Assembly (NCBI GenBank): GCA_001642415.1
Contig: LTDK01000135.1
Span: 1-64,000, forward strand
Direction: 5' to 3'
DNA length: 64,000 bases
DNA from: Nematocida ironsii
Taxonomy: Eukaryota; Microsporidia
The first letter of the stretch is position 1. Each line of letters opens with the position of its first letter. The notes below the pieces were generated by a model, which saw only the letters and a program-made list of their open reading frames with translations, was not told where the DNA came from and did no database searches. Made by a program: the position numbers and the translations under genes. This document shows, one piece after another, positions 37,987 through 47,154 of this stretch.

Positions 37987-39494
37987 TTATTTTGTTTGAA
38001 TATTTTTTCATAATATGTAATTAATTAATTTAAACCCATCATACAATAATTAAATTATCTTCTAATTACAGCTATGTAGTGATGCATTTATAAAAATTTC
38101 TTTGTTCTAGGATTTATTTCGGCGCATAGGAAGATTTGTTGTTTACCCTGTAATTAGAGTTATTTCTATTGTATTTGGAGGTAGTGCTGTAATGTATATT
38201 AATCTTTAAATAACACCAGTGTTACATAGTAAATTACATGTACCCTTCTACAACCATTAATATTCTATTTAATCACAGTCTATTACCTAGTATCTATTCT
38301 ATAACCCGAAAATACCACCAAAATGTATCAGTGTAGGCTCATTTAAGTACTTTTTATTTGGCTAGCATATGAATAAACCATAATGTGTGTGTAATTATTT
38401 GAGGTATTAAATATATTTGACATTTGAAAAAAGAAGAATCCCCATGCAGTGTAATACTATTAAGAGCCATACTTGGGCTATATTCTAGCACATTATATTG
38501 TTATATTCTGAGTTATATACTAGAAAATATGATATATGTTGTAAATAAGTGATTTAGAATGCGTACTCTGCTTTTTCAATTAATTGACTCACACCATTTA
38601 TAAATATACATGACATTTAAGTTTTTCTGGCATATTTAATATATAATTATATACCCCGAAATAAACCCGAAATGAACAGAACCAACTACGGGTTTAATAG
38701 AATGTTTATAGCTCTGCTATAAAATGCATTCTCTTTAATTAACTATAACAGTTATCTGTGTGTAAATATTTAGAAAGTTTCTTTACCTGTGTTGGTTTTC
38801 TATATCTAGATGCTAATATGTTTTATAAATAAATTTGTAAATTTGTGTCTGTGTACGTATCTATTATTTTACTATTTACAAGAAATATAAAAATAGAAAG
38901 TGTTCATAATTTAATTCAATCACCGAACGTATATGTTTATTATCTGAGAATATAAAATATTATAAACATATTGCACCAATACTCTAAAAAGAACATCCAT
39001 ATCTCTGATGATTATTCACACACAATGGCACGTATACTGGAATATAATTAATAAAGTATGCATACTAATAAAGTATAAATAAAGGAAAAAAATAGGAAAA
39101 CAAGAGAAAGTATAATAAAGAGAAAACTAATCGATTTCTATGTCCTAAACCATATTGGCTACATGACAAACAACACTAGAGAAGTAAACCATACTTGATT
39201 TGAAAAGCATTTCTCTGCATATGCATGCTATTTATGAAAAAATCCCCTTTAAATTGTATATGCCACCATAGTTTATTTCGGAATATTTTTATTCATATTT
39301 TTGTCTAGAATACTCTTTCATATAAAATTCTGTGGATTTTGGCGATTTAGGTATATATTAGATAATTCTGCATACAATTGATTATTTATAACAGAGAATT
39401 GTCTATATTTGTTAAATTTTAGCACTTTGTAAAGATTGAAGATTTAGGAGAAAACTAAAGTATGAAATATTCTTTGAGTGTCCCCTGGATTTTA
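37987..39494. other. 1.5 kb AT-rich divergent intergenic region
   Basis: The largest gap in the window, between divergent ELO and SPX-EXS genes. It contains ATAACCCGAAAAT (38301-38313) and a double copy starting ATACCCCGAAATAAACCCGA (38651-38677). The in-frame ATG at 39462 is not preferred as the SPX start. No gene or structured RNA is recognised. Confidence 0.5.
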
Positions 39495-41183
39495 ATGAAG
39501 TTTAGTAAAACTTTGAAAGAAAAGCAAGTGCAAGAATGGAGAGCTAAGTATTTGAATTATGAAGACCTAAAAGAAAAGATTGATATGACAGAGGATGCGT
39601 TCATTAGTGAGATTAATAAAGAAGTAGAGAAAGTAGAGGCCTTCTATAAAATATTGGAAAGAGGAATATTACGGGGCTTAGCTGACTTGCTAGAATTATT
39701 TCCAGAGGAGGACTTCCCATACGCGTATGAAATGGTATATGAGAACTGGAAATTGGCCATGGCCAAGTCAGTGAGTGTTCGGCATAAAAGAAGCCGGCAG
39801 GAAAGACTACCCAAAAAATCAATTCACAAAGTTCGGGAAAACAAGGTTTTAGAATTTTATGTTGCTCTGAATAAAATTGTGCAGTATAAGCGCATGAATA
39901 TAACAGGATTCAGAAAAATATTAAAGAAGTATGATAAGAAAAACGGAACAAGCATACAGGGCCAAATGATGGAGGAAATACGCACACGATCCACATTTGT
40001 ACAGCAGACTGTAGAGGAAATTATTGAATTTACACGGTATCTGCATAAGGAAATAACACCAAACAGGCATAGGGATAAGGCAAAAAGACTTGTAGCTGAT
40101 TTAACAGAAGAAGACGCGCAGGGAGATGGAAAGAGCTTTGCTGCAGGCGCGATGATGAGTTCTGGCCTATTTATGATGGGGCTTTCCCTGCAGAATAATA
40201 CAAATATCATGTACTATGGAGCTCTTTATACATTTGACATACTTTTCCTTTCTTTAGGAGTGCTGTTTTATGTGTGCCGTAAAAACCTGGTAAACTACAG
40301 CCTAATTCTTGAGCTAAACCTTAAGCCAAAGTTTAAAATATCCAGTTACTTTCTTATGTGCACCATTGTATTTTTAATGCATTCGGTCGCAGGATACTTA
40401 GATATACCAAGCTGGATGATATATATTTTAACAGTATGCATTATGTGCATGCCAATAGATCACTTTTATAAGGAAATTCGTATGTACCTACTGCAGACGG
40501 TTTCGGAGGTGCTTGCATGCAGTGTTCTAGGAAAAGTCCACTTCAAGCACTTTTTTATTGCAGACTATTTTATAAGCATTCGCTCTGCGCTGCTTCTGTC
40601 AATCACCATGAGCCTGCATGAGGCCCCAGGGACCAAGGTTACATGCTGTATTTTGTATATTCCTATAATGATTCGTGTGTTCCAATGCATTAGAAGACAC
40701 TTTGAGAAGACGAACCGGCAGCCATTTCCTCACTTGTATAATACATTAAAATATATGATCTCATTTGCCAGTGATACTTTACTGATCTTATCTGATACTA
40801 TAAATATCTGGGTGTGCGTGAGCGCATTACTAATTTCCCACGGCTTTGGAATGTTCTGGGATGTGTATGTTGACTGGATGCTGTGGAGTAGGCCAAAGGT
40901 ATACCACAGAGAAGTGTATATTTTTGCCTGCCTGTTTAATCTAATCGTGCGAGTTTTGGCAGTTTCAAGCCCTCTGGTAAGCCTGGTAATGCAAGATTAT
41001 CAGTTTGAAGCCAAGCTCAAGATTAAGTTAGTAATGTGCTTCCTAGAGATGAGCAGAAGAATCATATGGGGAATAGTGCGTATAGAAGTGGAGCACTTAA
41101 ATAACTGTAATAGACTAAAAGCTATTAGTGGGCCACTGAATGATCTTTTCTATCTTGAGGATGATGGCCACATTGAAATATAA
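39495..41183 (+). CDS. SYG1: SPX-EXS phosphate transporter/exporter (SYG1/XPR1-like)
   Basis: SPX-EXS proteins sense inositol pyrophosphates through SPX and export or move phosphate through EXS. The 562 aa protein starts MKFSKTLKEKQVQEWRAKYL, the classic SPX opening, and the SPX region runs to about residue 190 (ITGFRKILKKYDKKNGT). About eight membrane spans follow. The EXS part shows FQCIRRHFEKTN, LYNTLKYMISFASD, FWDVYVDWMLW and RRIIWGIVRIEVEHLNN, all good matches. An ATG at 39462 adds 11 residues ahead of the conserved MKF; GTCCCC lies just before ATG 39495, so that start is chosen. Length is about 80% of human XPR1. Confidence 0.92.
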   Translation: MKFSKTLKEKQVQEWRAKYLNYEDLKEKIDMTEDAFISEINKEVEKVEAFYKILERGILRGLADLLELFPEEDFPYAYEMVYENWKLAMAKSVSVRHKRSRQERLPKKSIHKVRENKVLEFYVALNKIVQYKRMNITGFRKILKKYDKKNGTSIQGQMMEEIRTRSTFVQQTVEEIIEFTRYLHKEITPNRHRDKAKRLVADLTEEDAQGDGKSFAAGAMMSSGLFMMGLSLQNNTNIMYYGALYTFDILFLSLGVLFYVCRKNLVNYSLILELNLKPKFKISSYFLMCTIVFLMHSVAGYLDIPSWMIYILTVCIMCMPIDHFYKEIRMYLLQTVSEVLACSVLGKVHFKHFFIADYFISIRSALLLSITMSLHEAPGTKVTCCILYIPIMIRVFQCIRRHFEKTNRQPFPHLYNTLKYMISFASDTLLILSDTINIWVCVSALLISHGFGMFWDVYVDWMLWSRPKVYHREVYIFACLFNLIVRVLAVSSPLVSLVMQDYQFEAKLKIKLVMCFLEMSRRIIWGIVRIEVEHLNNCNRLKAISGPLNDLFYLEDDGHIEI

Positions 41184-41923
41184 CCCAAATTATTCATAAC
41201 CGGCAGTATACCTTTAAATACCCACTAAACCCACATAGCGCAGGTAGTTTGATGTTATTCTGCTAAAACAAAGGTATATTCTGCTTTTTCGTATATATTG
41301 TGGGCAGGCCTATCCAGTATAAAGAGCCGCGAAAGTATTAAATCTAGTAATTTTGGGCTATTTAAGAATAACACAAAAATAGATGGGCACACCACATATT
41401 CTAAAATTCACAGCCTCTTAACAGAGTTAAATATAAGAAGATTAATAATTCTACTATCAGAGATAAGCTCAGTAGATAAATACTGATGTAGTGACTATGT
41501 CTAGCATGTATAAACATGCCACTAATAATTTTAATTGGCATTTATTATACTATTCTAGCTATTAATAAATAAAGAATACCACATATAAATATTATTTTAG
41601 TATTTCTATATTTTAAGGAAACATTTTAACCCCTGTCGTATGAATAAAGAGTATATGCCTTATAAGTCAGTTTTACTTCCAGATATTATATTTTTTGTGA
41701 AATAGCCCAAATAAGCCCGAAATTTATTTATGCTTTAAAGCGCATAAAAATAACCCAAAATAATTTCAGCTAACTTTTGCAATTTTAAAACTAAAAAGAA
41801 AAGAGATAGCACCTCCAAAGCAATGGAATTCTATGAAATTAGAGTATAATTGGCATCAAAGCGAAATAATAGCATAGATCTAATATTGTCTATATTTATT
41901 TACTAGATACGGCATGGCAGCAT
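41184..41923. other. intergenic region with several ATAACCC-type elements
   Basis: ATATAACCCAAATTATT (41178-41194) overlaps the preceding stop codon. ATAAGCCCGAAATTTAT (41711-41727) and AAATAACCCAAAATAATTTC (41748-41767) follow. A TTG-started 62-codon frame at 41298-41486 is not convincing. No gene is called. Confidence 0.5.
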
Positions 41924-43210
41924 TTACTTCTTGTACTCTGTAGGTATTCCAGAGTATCCCATTACTAAGTCATCGGTTGTTTCTTTCGCTGTCTCTTCTA
42001 TTGTTATTCCAGTGATTTTCTTTAGATATACACCGGTCTGGAAGTATTTTTCTGCTTGCTCCTTTGTGCATATTTCATTCTTAGACAGCTTGAGAGCATT
42101 TAATGTGCTTGTTACTTGCAGTATAGCAGTTTCGTTAGTTTCAACTATTTGGGATCGTGCAGTACTTTTCTTTATTTCCTCTGATATTCTTTCTTTTGCT
42201 ACTTCTAAATTTGTTGTGTACTCGCCATCCCAAGCCTCAGAAAATGCTAATACTAAGTCGTACGGCCGCATTGCAATTATGTTTTCCTCAAACTTAAAAC
42301 TAGAAAATGGGCACTGAATCACCACAAATACATCAATCCCTACAAAGTTCCCCAACTTATTTGGCTTTAGCCCATTAATGTAAAATTGGTAGAACTTCTT
42401 TCCATTTATATCTAAATACTTTGATATAAGATTGATCAGATCCATATGATCGCCTGATGTAAATACAATTCCTATCCTCTTTGCTTGTTTTAGAACCTCA
42501 ATATATGCCATTTTAGAAATTATTGCTCTTGTCTTTCTTGTGCCAAGTGTCTGTATGTCTGCGCGCACTTTGTCTAGTAGCTTGTGTCTATTTTCTAATA
42601 TGTCCTTTGTAAGTAATATGTAGTTGTAATTGTCTATAAAGTAGTCAATAAATCCTTGATCTTCTGAAAGAACAAGAACCAATTGGGGCTTATTACTTTT
42701 AGAATATGACCACATAGTTATTTGCGTGTGCAGCACTTTTTCCAAGTACTCAAGTATCTTCTTATAGTGTGCACTATATTTTATATCAAGTGCCAAGCAC
42801 ACCGCATGCATTGAAAGATCTACAAAATCATCTTTTAGCACATCGCCATCTAAGATATCAAGATTAATAGTACACTCTGGAACATACTGTAATATAGAAT
42901 ATTTCTCTATTAGCTTTTTACTCCGCGATACATTTAATAAGGGGCAGGAAAAGGACCTCTTAATAATGCAGTTGACTTGAGCGTGCTGGACAGCTATCCA
43001 ATCAATGCAGCATCTGTCTGAATCTGCTAGAATATGTGATTCTATGCCACCCTGCTTTGCAATGTCGCACACTTCTTTGCCAGATTCGTAGTTATTCTTT
43101 GCCACCTGGACCCCTATTTTCTCATATTCTGCTTGGTCTAGAAAATCAGACAGCTCTTGTTTACTAACAGTTTTAATACTACTGTCAAGAAAATACTTCA
43201 TTATTAGCAT
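41924..43210 (-). CDS. DPH2: diphthamide biosynthesis protein DPH2
   Basis: Dph2 pairs with Dph1 as the 4Fe-4S radical enzyme that transfers the 3-amino-3-carboxypropyl group to a histidine of eEF2, the first step of diphthamide formation. The 428 aa protein has LADSDRCCIDWIAVQHAQVN (Cys67-Cys68) in place of the family SYGSCCVDE..AEH motif. Around residues 270-320 it has FYINGLKPNKLGNFVGIDVF followed by VVIQCPFSSF and later YDLVLAFSEAWDGEY. The IQCP and AFSEAW elements match Dph2 rather than Dph1. A charged C-terminal extension follows. It is divergent from the next gene with only 20 bp between start codons. Confidence 0.85.
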   Translation of the reverse strand: MLIMKYFLDSSIKTVSKQELSDFLDQAEYEKIGVQVAKNNYESGKEVCDIAKQGGIESHILADSDRCCIDWIAVQHAQVNCIIKRSFSCPLLNVSRSKKLIEKYSILQYVPECTINLDILDGDVLKDDFVDLSMHAVCLALDIKYSAHYKKILEYLEKVLHTQITMWSYSKSNKPQLVLVLSEDQGFIDYFIDNYNYILLTKDILENRHKLLDKVRADIQTLGTRKTRAIISKMAYIEVLKQAKRIGIVFTSGDHMDLINLISKYLDINGKKFYQFYINGLKPNKLGNFVGIDVFVVIQCPFSSFKFEENIIAMRPYDLVLAFSEAWDGEYTTNLEVAKERISEEIKKSTARSQIVETNETAILQVTSTLNALKLSKNEICTKEQAEKYFQTGVYLKKITGITIEETAKETTDDLVMGYSGIPTEYKK

Positions 43211-43230
43211 AGTTAAATTTTTTACATAAT
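43211..43230. promoter_or_regulatory. 20-bp bidirectional start region with AAATTTTTT box
   Basis: AGTTAAATTTTTTACATAAT is the entire gap between the divergent DPH2 and beta-CASP-like start codons. It holds one TTAAATTTTTTAC box of the type seen before other starts. Upstream promoter sequence for each gene must lie inside the other gene's coding region. Confidence 0.5.
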
Positions 43231-44679
43231 ATGAAAGTCAAAAGGATCTCAATTGCACATAATGGGACCACCCAGGATGGGTATCTCATGGAAAGTCATG
43301 AAACTTCTCTTCTTTTTGACCCACCATCAAAAGTTCTGGACAGTGATGTTGAGCTATGCGGCATTTCCGACCGAGGCTATATAAAAATAGAAGTGATCAA
43401 AGAATATCCTCCAGACATTACCGGCATATTTATTACGAATAGTAATTCTCTCTCTGTTTTTTTCGTAGAGAGCGATGTAACTATTTACTTAACAGACTAT
43501 ATTTATCTTCAAATGAAAGAAAGGTTGAAGTATTATGTATCCTTGGGACCAATCACAAGAAAAAAACATCAACCACAGCCCCACACCAAAATAGTGCCAA
43601 TATCAGAGTATAAAGAAATTTCACGGCGGGTAAAGATAATACGGCACAACCAGGTAATTAACTTTACATACTTATCTATTACAGCCCAGGCAGCAGGGCT
43701 ATCTCTTGGCTGGATTATGTATGCAGTTGCACAGGACAAAGAAAAAATATGTGCATACGCTTATGGTATACCAGGAGGAAGTTCACTTGCGCATGAAATG
43801 AAACCATCAAAAACACCTGTATCATTGATTGTAAACCAGTTCTTAAATAACAAACCAAAAAATATTCAAGATTTATCAAAAGAGATCCAAGCCATGTCAC
43901 TTAAAAAAGAGTCGTTTGTTGTTACAATGGACATTCTGAACCATTCTGTGGAAATGTCTCTGCACATTCTAAGCCTGGTTAAAGCTAGAAATGTATATGT
44001 GGCACACCCCGGATTTAAGAAAATAATGCAGCGGTATGAAATGAAGAAGGATGCATTTGCAGATAGGTTTATGGAAGAATCATCAATTACATCAACACTT
44101 TTTAGCACGCCCCGACTTAATGCGGCAAGTAACCACAAAATATTCCGAGCACTAAAAGAAGAAAGCATAATAATTTTGTGCGAGCCATCCCTTTATCAGC
44201 TTTTCTTTAAAAGCCTGCCAGTAGTTCATCTTTCTGATTACTGCATAAAGTTTATTGGTAATATGGAAGATGCGCTGAAACTGCCATGGGTCGAAAAGCT
44301 TTATGTGAATCCCATTGCGCGAGATTATAATCTGGAGAAAAAATACGATGTGCCAGTTAAGGATACTTCTAAAGATGGTATATGTGTTTCTGAGGATAAG
44401 CTGTATAGTATAAAAATCCACAACACACACAATATTCATGTAGTGAGCAGGAGCAAAGACTCACTGACTCTTCACTTCTCAGGAGATTTCAACGAAAACA
44501 TATCCGGCCTTTCTTTGGAATGCAAAGAATCAAAGTTACAGAAAATTCTATCCCATACTATAGCCAATAGATCGGTAGTTAATGACACTTTGGTTTGTGA
44601 TGTTGATGACAAAGTTTTTAAAATAAAGGAAGAGGACGGGGTTGTACAAGTAAGGAAAGAGAAGCCAACAAGCAAATAA
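43231..44679 (+). CDS. degenerate metallo-beta-lactamase/beta-CASP protein (CPSF100/INTS9-like)
   Basis: The N-terminal strand order (DGYLMESHETSLLFDPP, then PDITGIFITNSNSLSVFFVE) and later YLSITAQAAGLSLGWIMYAV, IPGGSSLAHEM and SLIVNQF follow the layout of CPSF-type metallo-beta-lactamase proteins. No HxHxDH zinc ligand motif is present at the place where FITNSNSLS occurs. It is therefore likely a catalytically dead partner, as Cft2/CPSF100 and INTS9 are for their active nuclease partners. At 482 aa it is shorter than Cft2. Involvement in mRNA 3'-end formation is an inference. Starts at ATG 43231, 20 bp from the divergent DPH2 start. Confidence 0.5.
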   Translation: MKVKRISIAHNGTTQDGYLMESHETSLLFDPPSKVLDSDVELCGISDRGYIKIEVIKEYPPDITGIFITNSNSLSVFFVESDVTIYLTDYIYLQMKERLKYYVSLGPITRKKHQPQPHTKIVPISEYKEISRRVKIIRHNQVINFTYLSITAQAAGLSLGWIMYAVAQDKEKICAYAYGIPGGSSLAHEMKPSKTPVSLIVNQFLNNKPKNIQDLSKEIQAMSLKKESFVVTMDILNHSVEMSLHILSLVKARNVYVAHPGFKKIMQRYEMKKDAFADRFMEESSITSTLFSTPRLNAASNHKIFRALKEESIIILCEPSLYQLFFKSLPVVHLSDYCIKFIGNMEDALKLPWVEKLYVNPIARDYNLEKKYDVPVKDTSKDGICVSEDKLYSIKIHNTHNIHVVSRSKDSLTLHFSGDFNENISGLSLECKESKLQKILSHTIANRSVVNDTLVCDVDDKVFKIKEEDGVVQVRKEKPTSK

Positions 44680-45232
44680 ATTCAGAATTACATGAGTAAA
44701 TTCATATTTTAAAATTCCTTGCAATGCCCAAAGAACATAATATGTTTTTATTGGGGAATAAAAAGCCAATTGCTAATAATTTGTAAATATCTTCAGACTT
44801 GAAGATACAGCCCAAGTCTAAATATTAACTGTTTATAACATTATAACTGCCGTGCCCTCGTTGCGGAAGGCAGTGGTGGGTGAGGTAATAGTCAACTAGA
44901 GAAAGTGTATCAGAATATCCGGATGGTCCTTTATTAAATACACGACTGAGTGCGGTATACTGTCTTGATGATGGTTTTAATTCTGTTGTTGTCATTTATA
45001 CCAGGATCACCAATTAAAGAATAATTTTAATTTATACCGCTAAAATTCCTGGAATTATATTGAGTCGTCAATTTAGAAGTGATTTACTACAGTAAGTATA
45101 AAGTAAAACAATAGAATACTCTGAAATTTAAGTTTTCTAGAATTACAAATAAAAAAGCAACTAGCTATTCTATACAGGATTAGTAACTTAATGGATAGAC
45201 TATAATAAATGAACAAATGCAAAATATTTTAA
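44680..45232. other. intergenic region containing a structured RNA candidate
   Basis: AT-rich ends flank a GC-richer 150 bp core (44845-44990) described separately. No protein gene is supported. Confidence 0.5.
44845..44990. ncRNA. candidate structured RNA (unidentified)
   Basis: A GC-richer patch with two nested stem-loops. CTGCC (44847-44851) pairs with GGCAG (44869-44873). AGTC plus GTGTAT (44890-44893, 44905-44910) pair with ATACAC plus GACT (44938-44947), leaving a bulge AACTAGAGAAA and enclosing the palindrome ATCCGGAT. A TGATGA box C-like motif lies at 44966-44971, but no box D follows at a good spacing. Strand and identity are unknown; a snoRNA or SRP/RNase-type RNA are options. Confidence 0.35.
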
Positions 45233-46195
45233 ATGGCAAAGAAAAGAGTTGCACTAATTATAGGATATAACGGAATAGGTTACAAAGGCAGTCAAATAAA
45301 CAAAGAAGAGAAAACAATAGAAAAGACAGTGTGTGATGAAATACATGCCTTACACTATATATCAGAACGAAATGCAGAAGACTATTCTAAAGTAGCTCTG
45401 CAGAGATCCTCTAGGACAGATAAGGGCGTGCACGCGGCAATGCTAGTGCTTTCTTTAAGGATAGAAATTGCAGAAGGAAGAAGCTGTAAAGACTTAGAGA
45501 ATAAATTAAAAGAATCTCTTCCTGCGCACGGAATTGTTCTGCACAGGCTTATAGAGACCACAAAGAACTTTGATGCAAAACATCGCTGCGAGTCAAGGGT
45601 ATATGAATACTTTGTGCCACAGAGTGCGTATGTAACAGAAAGCGATACTCCTGAAGACATTAGCAGAAAAACCAAAATATTCACAGAGACCTTACAAAAA
45701 ATGGAAGGAACACATAATTTCCATAATTTTACTATCCTAACGCAAGAAAAGGGTCCTGTCCGGTTTATTAAAAAAATAGCAGTAGAAGAATACGCCGCAG
45801 AGGGAATAAAGTGGAATAAAGTTGTGCTTCATGGGCAGAGTTTTATGATTCACCAGATCCGAAAAATGATAGGCTTTTCAGTTTTAGCAGCACAGAGGCT
45901 GGCAAGTCCATTAGATGTTCCAAAGGCTCTTGAGTTAGTATTTTCTACAGAGAAAAGAAATATTCCAAAAGTACCTGGTGAGCTTCTTCTACTCTCACAC
46001 AGCTATTTTAGCAACTATAATGAAAAATTTGGTGATACTAGAGGAGTTATTGATAATACAGGGTGTGATGAGTACAAACAAAATATATTATATCCAGAAG
46101 TATGCACAAAAAGCAATGCTGAATTATTTAATAACTGGCAGGAGGTGATTGACAAGCATGCAGATGAGTTTTTGTATCTAACCAAAGACAAATAG
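45233..46195 (+). CDS. PUS1: tRNA pseudouridine synthase, TruA/Pus1 family
   Basis: Enzymes of this family convert uridines of tRNA (and some snRNA or mRNA) to pseudouridine. The 320 aa protein starts KKRVALIIGYNGIGYKGSQ, as in Pus1, and has the catalytic motif RSSRTDKGVHA with Asp63. It then shows HAL, FDAKHRCESRVYEYFVP, GTHNFHNFT and GQSFMIHQIRKMIGF, which complete the TruA fold. It is shorter than yeast Pus1 (544 aa), lacking its extensions. Pus1 is preferred over Pus3 from the N-terminal sequence, though not beyond doubt. Starts at ATG 45233, preceded by AAATATTTTAA. Confidence 0.9.
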   Translation: MAKKRVALIIGYNGIGYKGSQINKEEKTIEKTVCDEIHALHYISERNAEDYSKVALQRSSRTDKGVHAAMLVLSLRIEIAEGRSCKDLENKLKESLPAHGIVLHRLIETTKNFDAKHRCESRVYEYFVPQSAYVTESDTPEDISRKTKIFTETLQKMEGTHNFHNFTILTQEKGPVRFIKKIAVEEYAAEGIKWNKVVLHGQSFMIHQIRKMIGFSVLAAQRLASPLDVPKALELVFSTEKRNIPKVPGELLLLSHSYFSNYNEKFGDTRGVIDNTGCDEYKQNILYPEVCTKSNAELFNNWQEVIDKHADEFLYLTKDK

Positions 46196-46361
46196 CCAAA
46201 ACAGCCATAGAACAGAGCCTAATAATATATAGATTTTACTTCTTTATTGTAAGAAATACTAAATAAACTTAGCCATCTATTTTTATAAGAATTATTCAGC
46301 TATTTCTTATACTACTGTTAGTATTATGGATTTTTCGGGCTGCTTATTGCCAACCATGTTC

Positions 46362-46730
46362 CTATAAGAGATAAAAAAGTATATGGTAATCTATTATTCT
46401 TAATCTATCATACCTATTATTATTCCATACAAGAATATAATTTAGTCCATATTTGTCTTTGTTATAGCAAATGTTTGAATCTTTTAAATTCCACAGTATA
46501 TTAGACCACTTTTGTTGTATTTCATAGGTAATTAACTCATATGGAACATTATGTGTCTTAAAGAAGTCTTTTACATCAGAATATATAGTTTTAGATAGAT
46601 GTTCTGTGGTATATTTGCTTTGCACTAGATCATACATTAGACAGCAGAATAGTGCCAGCAAAGCAGATTCTCTTCCATATAACTTTTTCTTATCTATTTT
46701 GTATAATCCTCTTAATTGTATTTGAGTTTT
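46362..46730 (-). pseudogene. 5'-truncated fragment related to the large secreted family
   Basis: The frame is open for 123 codons (stop at 46731-46733 upstream) but has no ATG in its first 31 codons; the first is at 46637. The sequence before that ATG still looks coding (KLYGRESALLALFCC). The C-terminal part has CYNKDKYGLNYILVW, NNNRYDRLRI, which lines up with YNGCKYGIHY ... YDRSI at the end of the 977 aa protein (1330-4263). The best reading is a decayed fragment of a related large gene. A real small gene from ATG 46637 (91 aa) is the alternative. Confidence 0.45.
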
Positions 46731-47154
46731 CTATTTTAATTATTGTAGTGCATACATAAACCAATCAAAGTATATTTTTATTAATATATTATGTACATGT
46801 TTTATTTTATGCAAAGAATAAATAATATTTATTTTAATAAACCATGCATATATTACAAACTCTACTATTGACTAATTCTAAGAAATCCTTTTAATTGAAA
46901 TTCAGGTTATTAATATAAGTAAGGTAAGGGAAGAACTTATAAAAATATATAACCAGAAATTTAATTATGGCGCTAGTTGGTGTATATATAACAATCAATA
47001 TAAAATATTGAAAGAGGGTGTAGTACCTTATACAATCTGTATAAATATATTAGGGATAGTATAACCCAGAAATTTAGATAAAAACATGTCAATTGTGTAT
47101 AAAGTATACGCATTTATTATGATAAAGTTATGACTAGGTATAGAAAAGAGGACC
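46731..47154. other. AT-rich intergenic region with three element copies
   Basis: AATTGAAATTCAGGTTAT (46893-46910), ATATAACCAGAAATTTAAT (46947-46965) and ATAACCCAGAAATTTAG (47061-47077) lie within 190 bp, the densest cluster of the dispersed element. No gene is supported. Confidence 0.5.

Noticed and set aside
41298..41486. 62-codon plus-strand frame after the SPX-EXS gene
   Set aside because: TTG start only, no domain, not distinguishable from chance.
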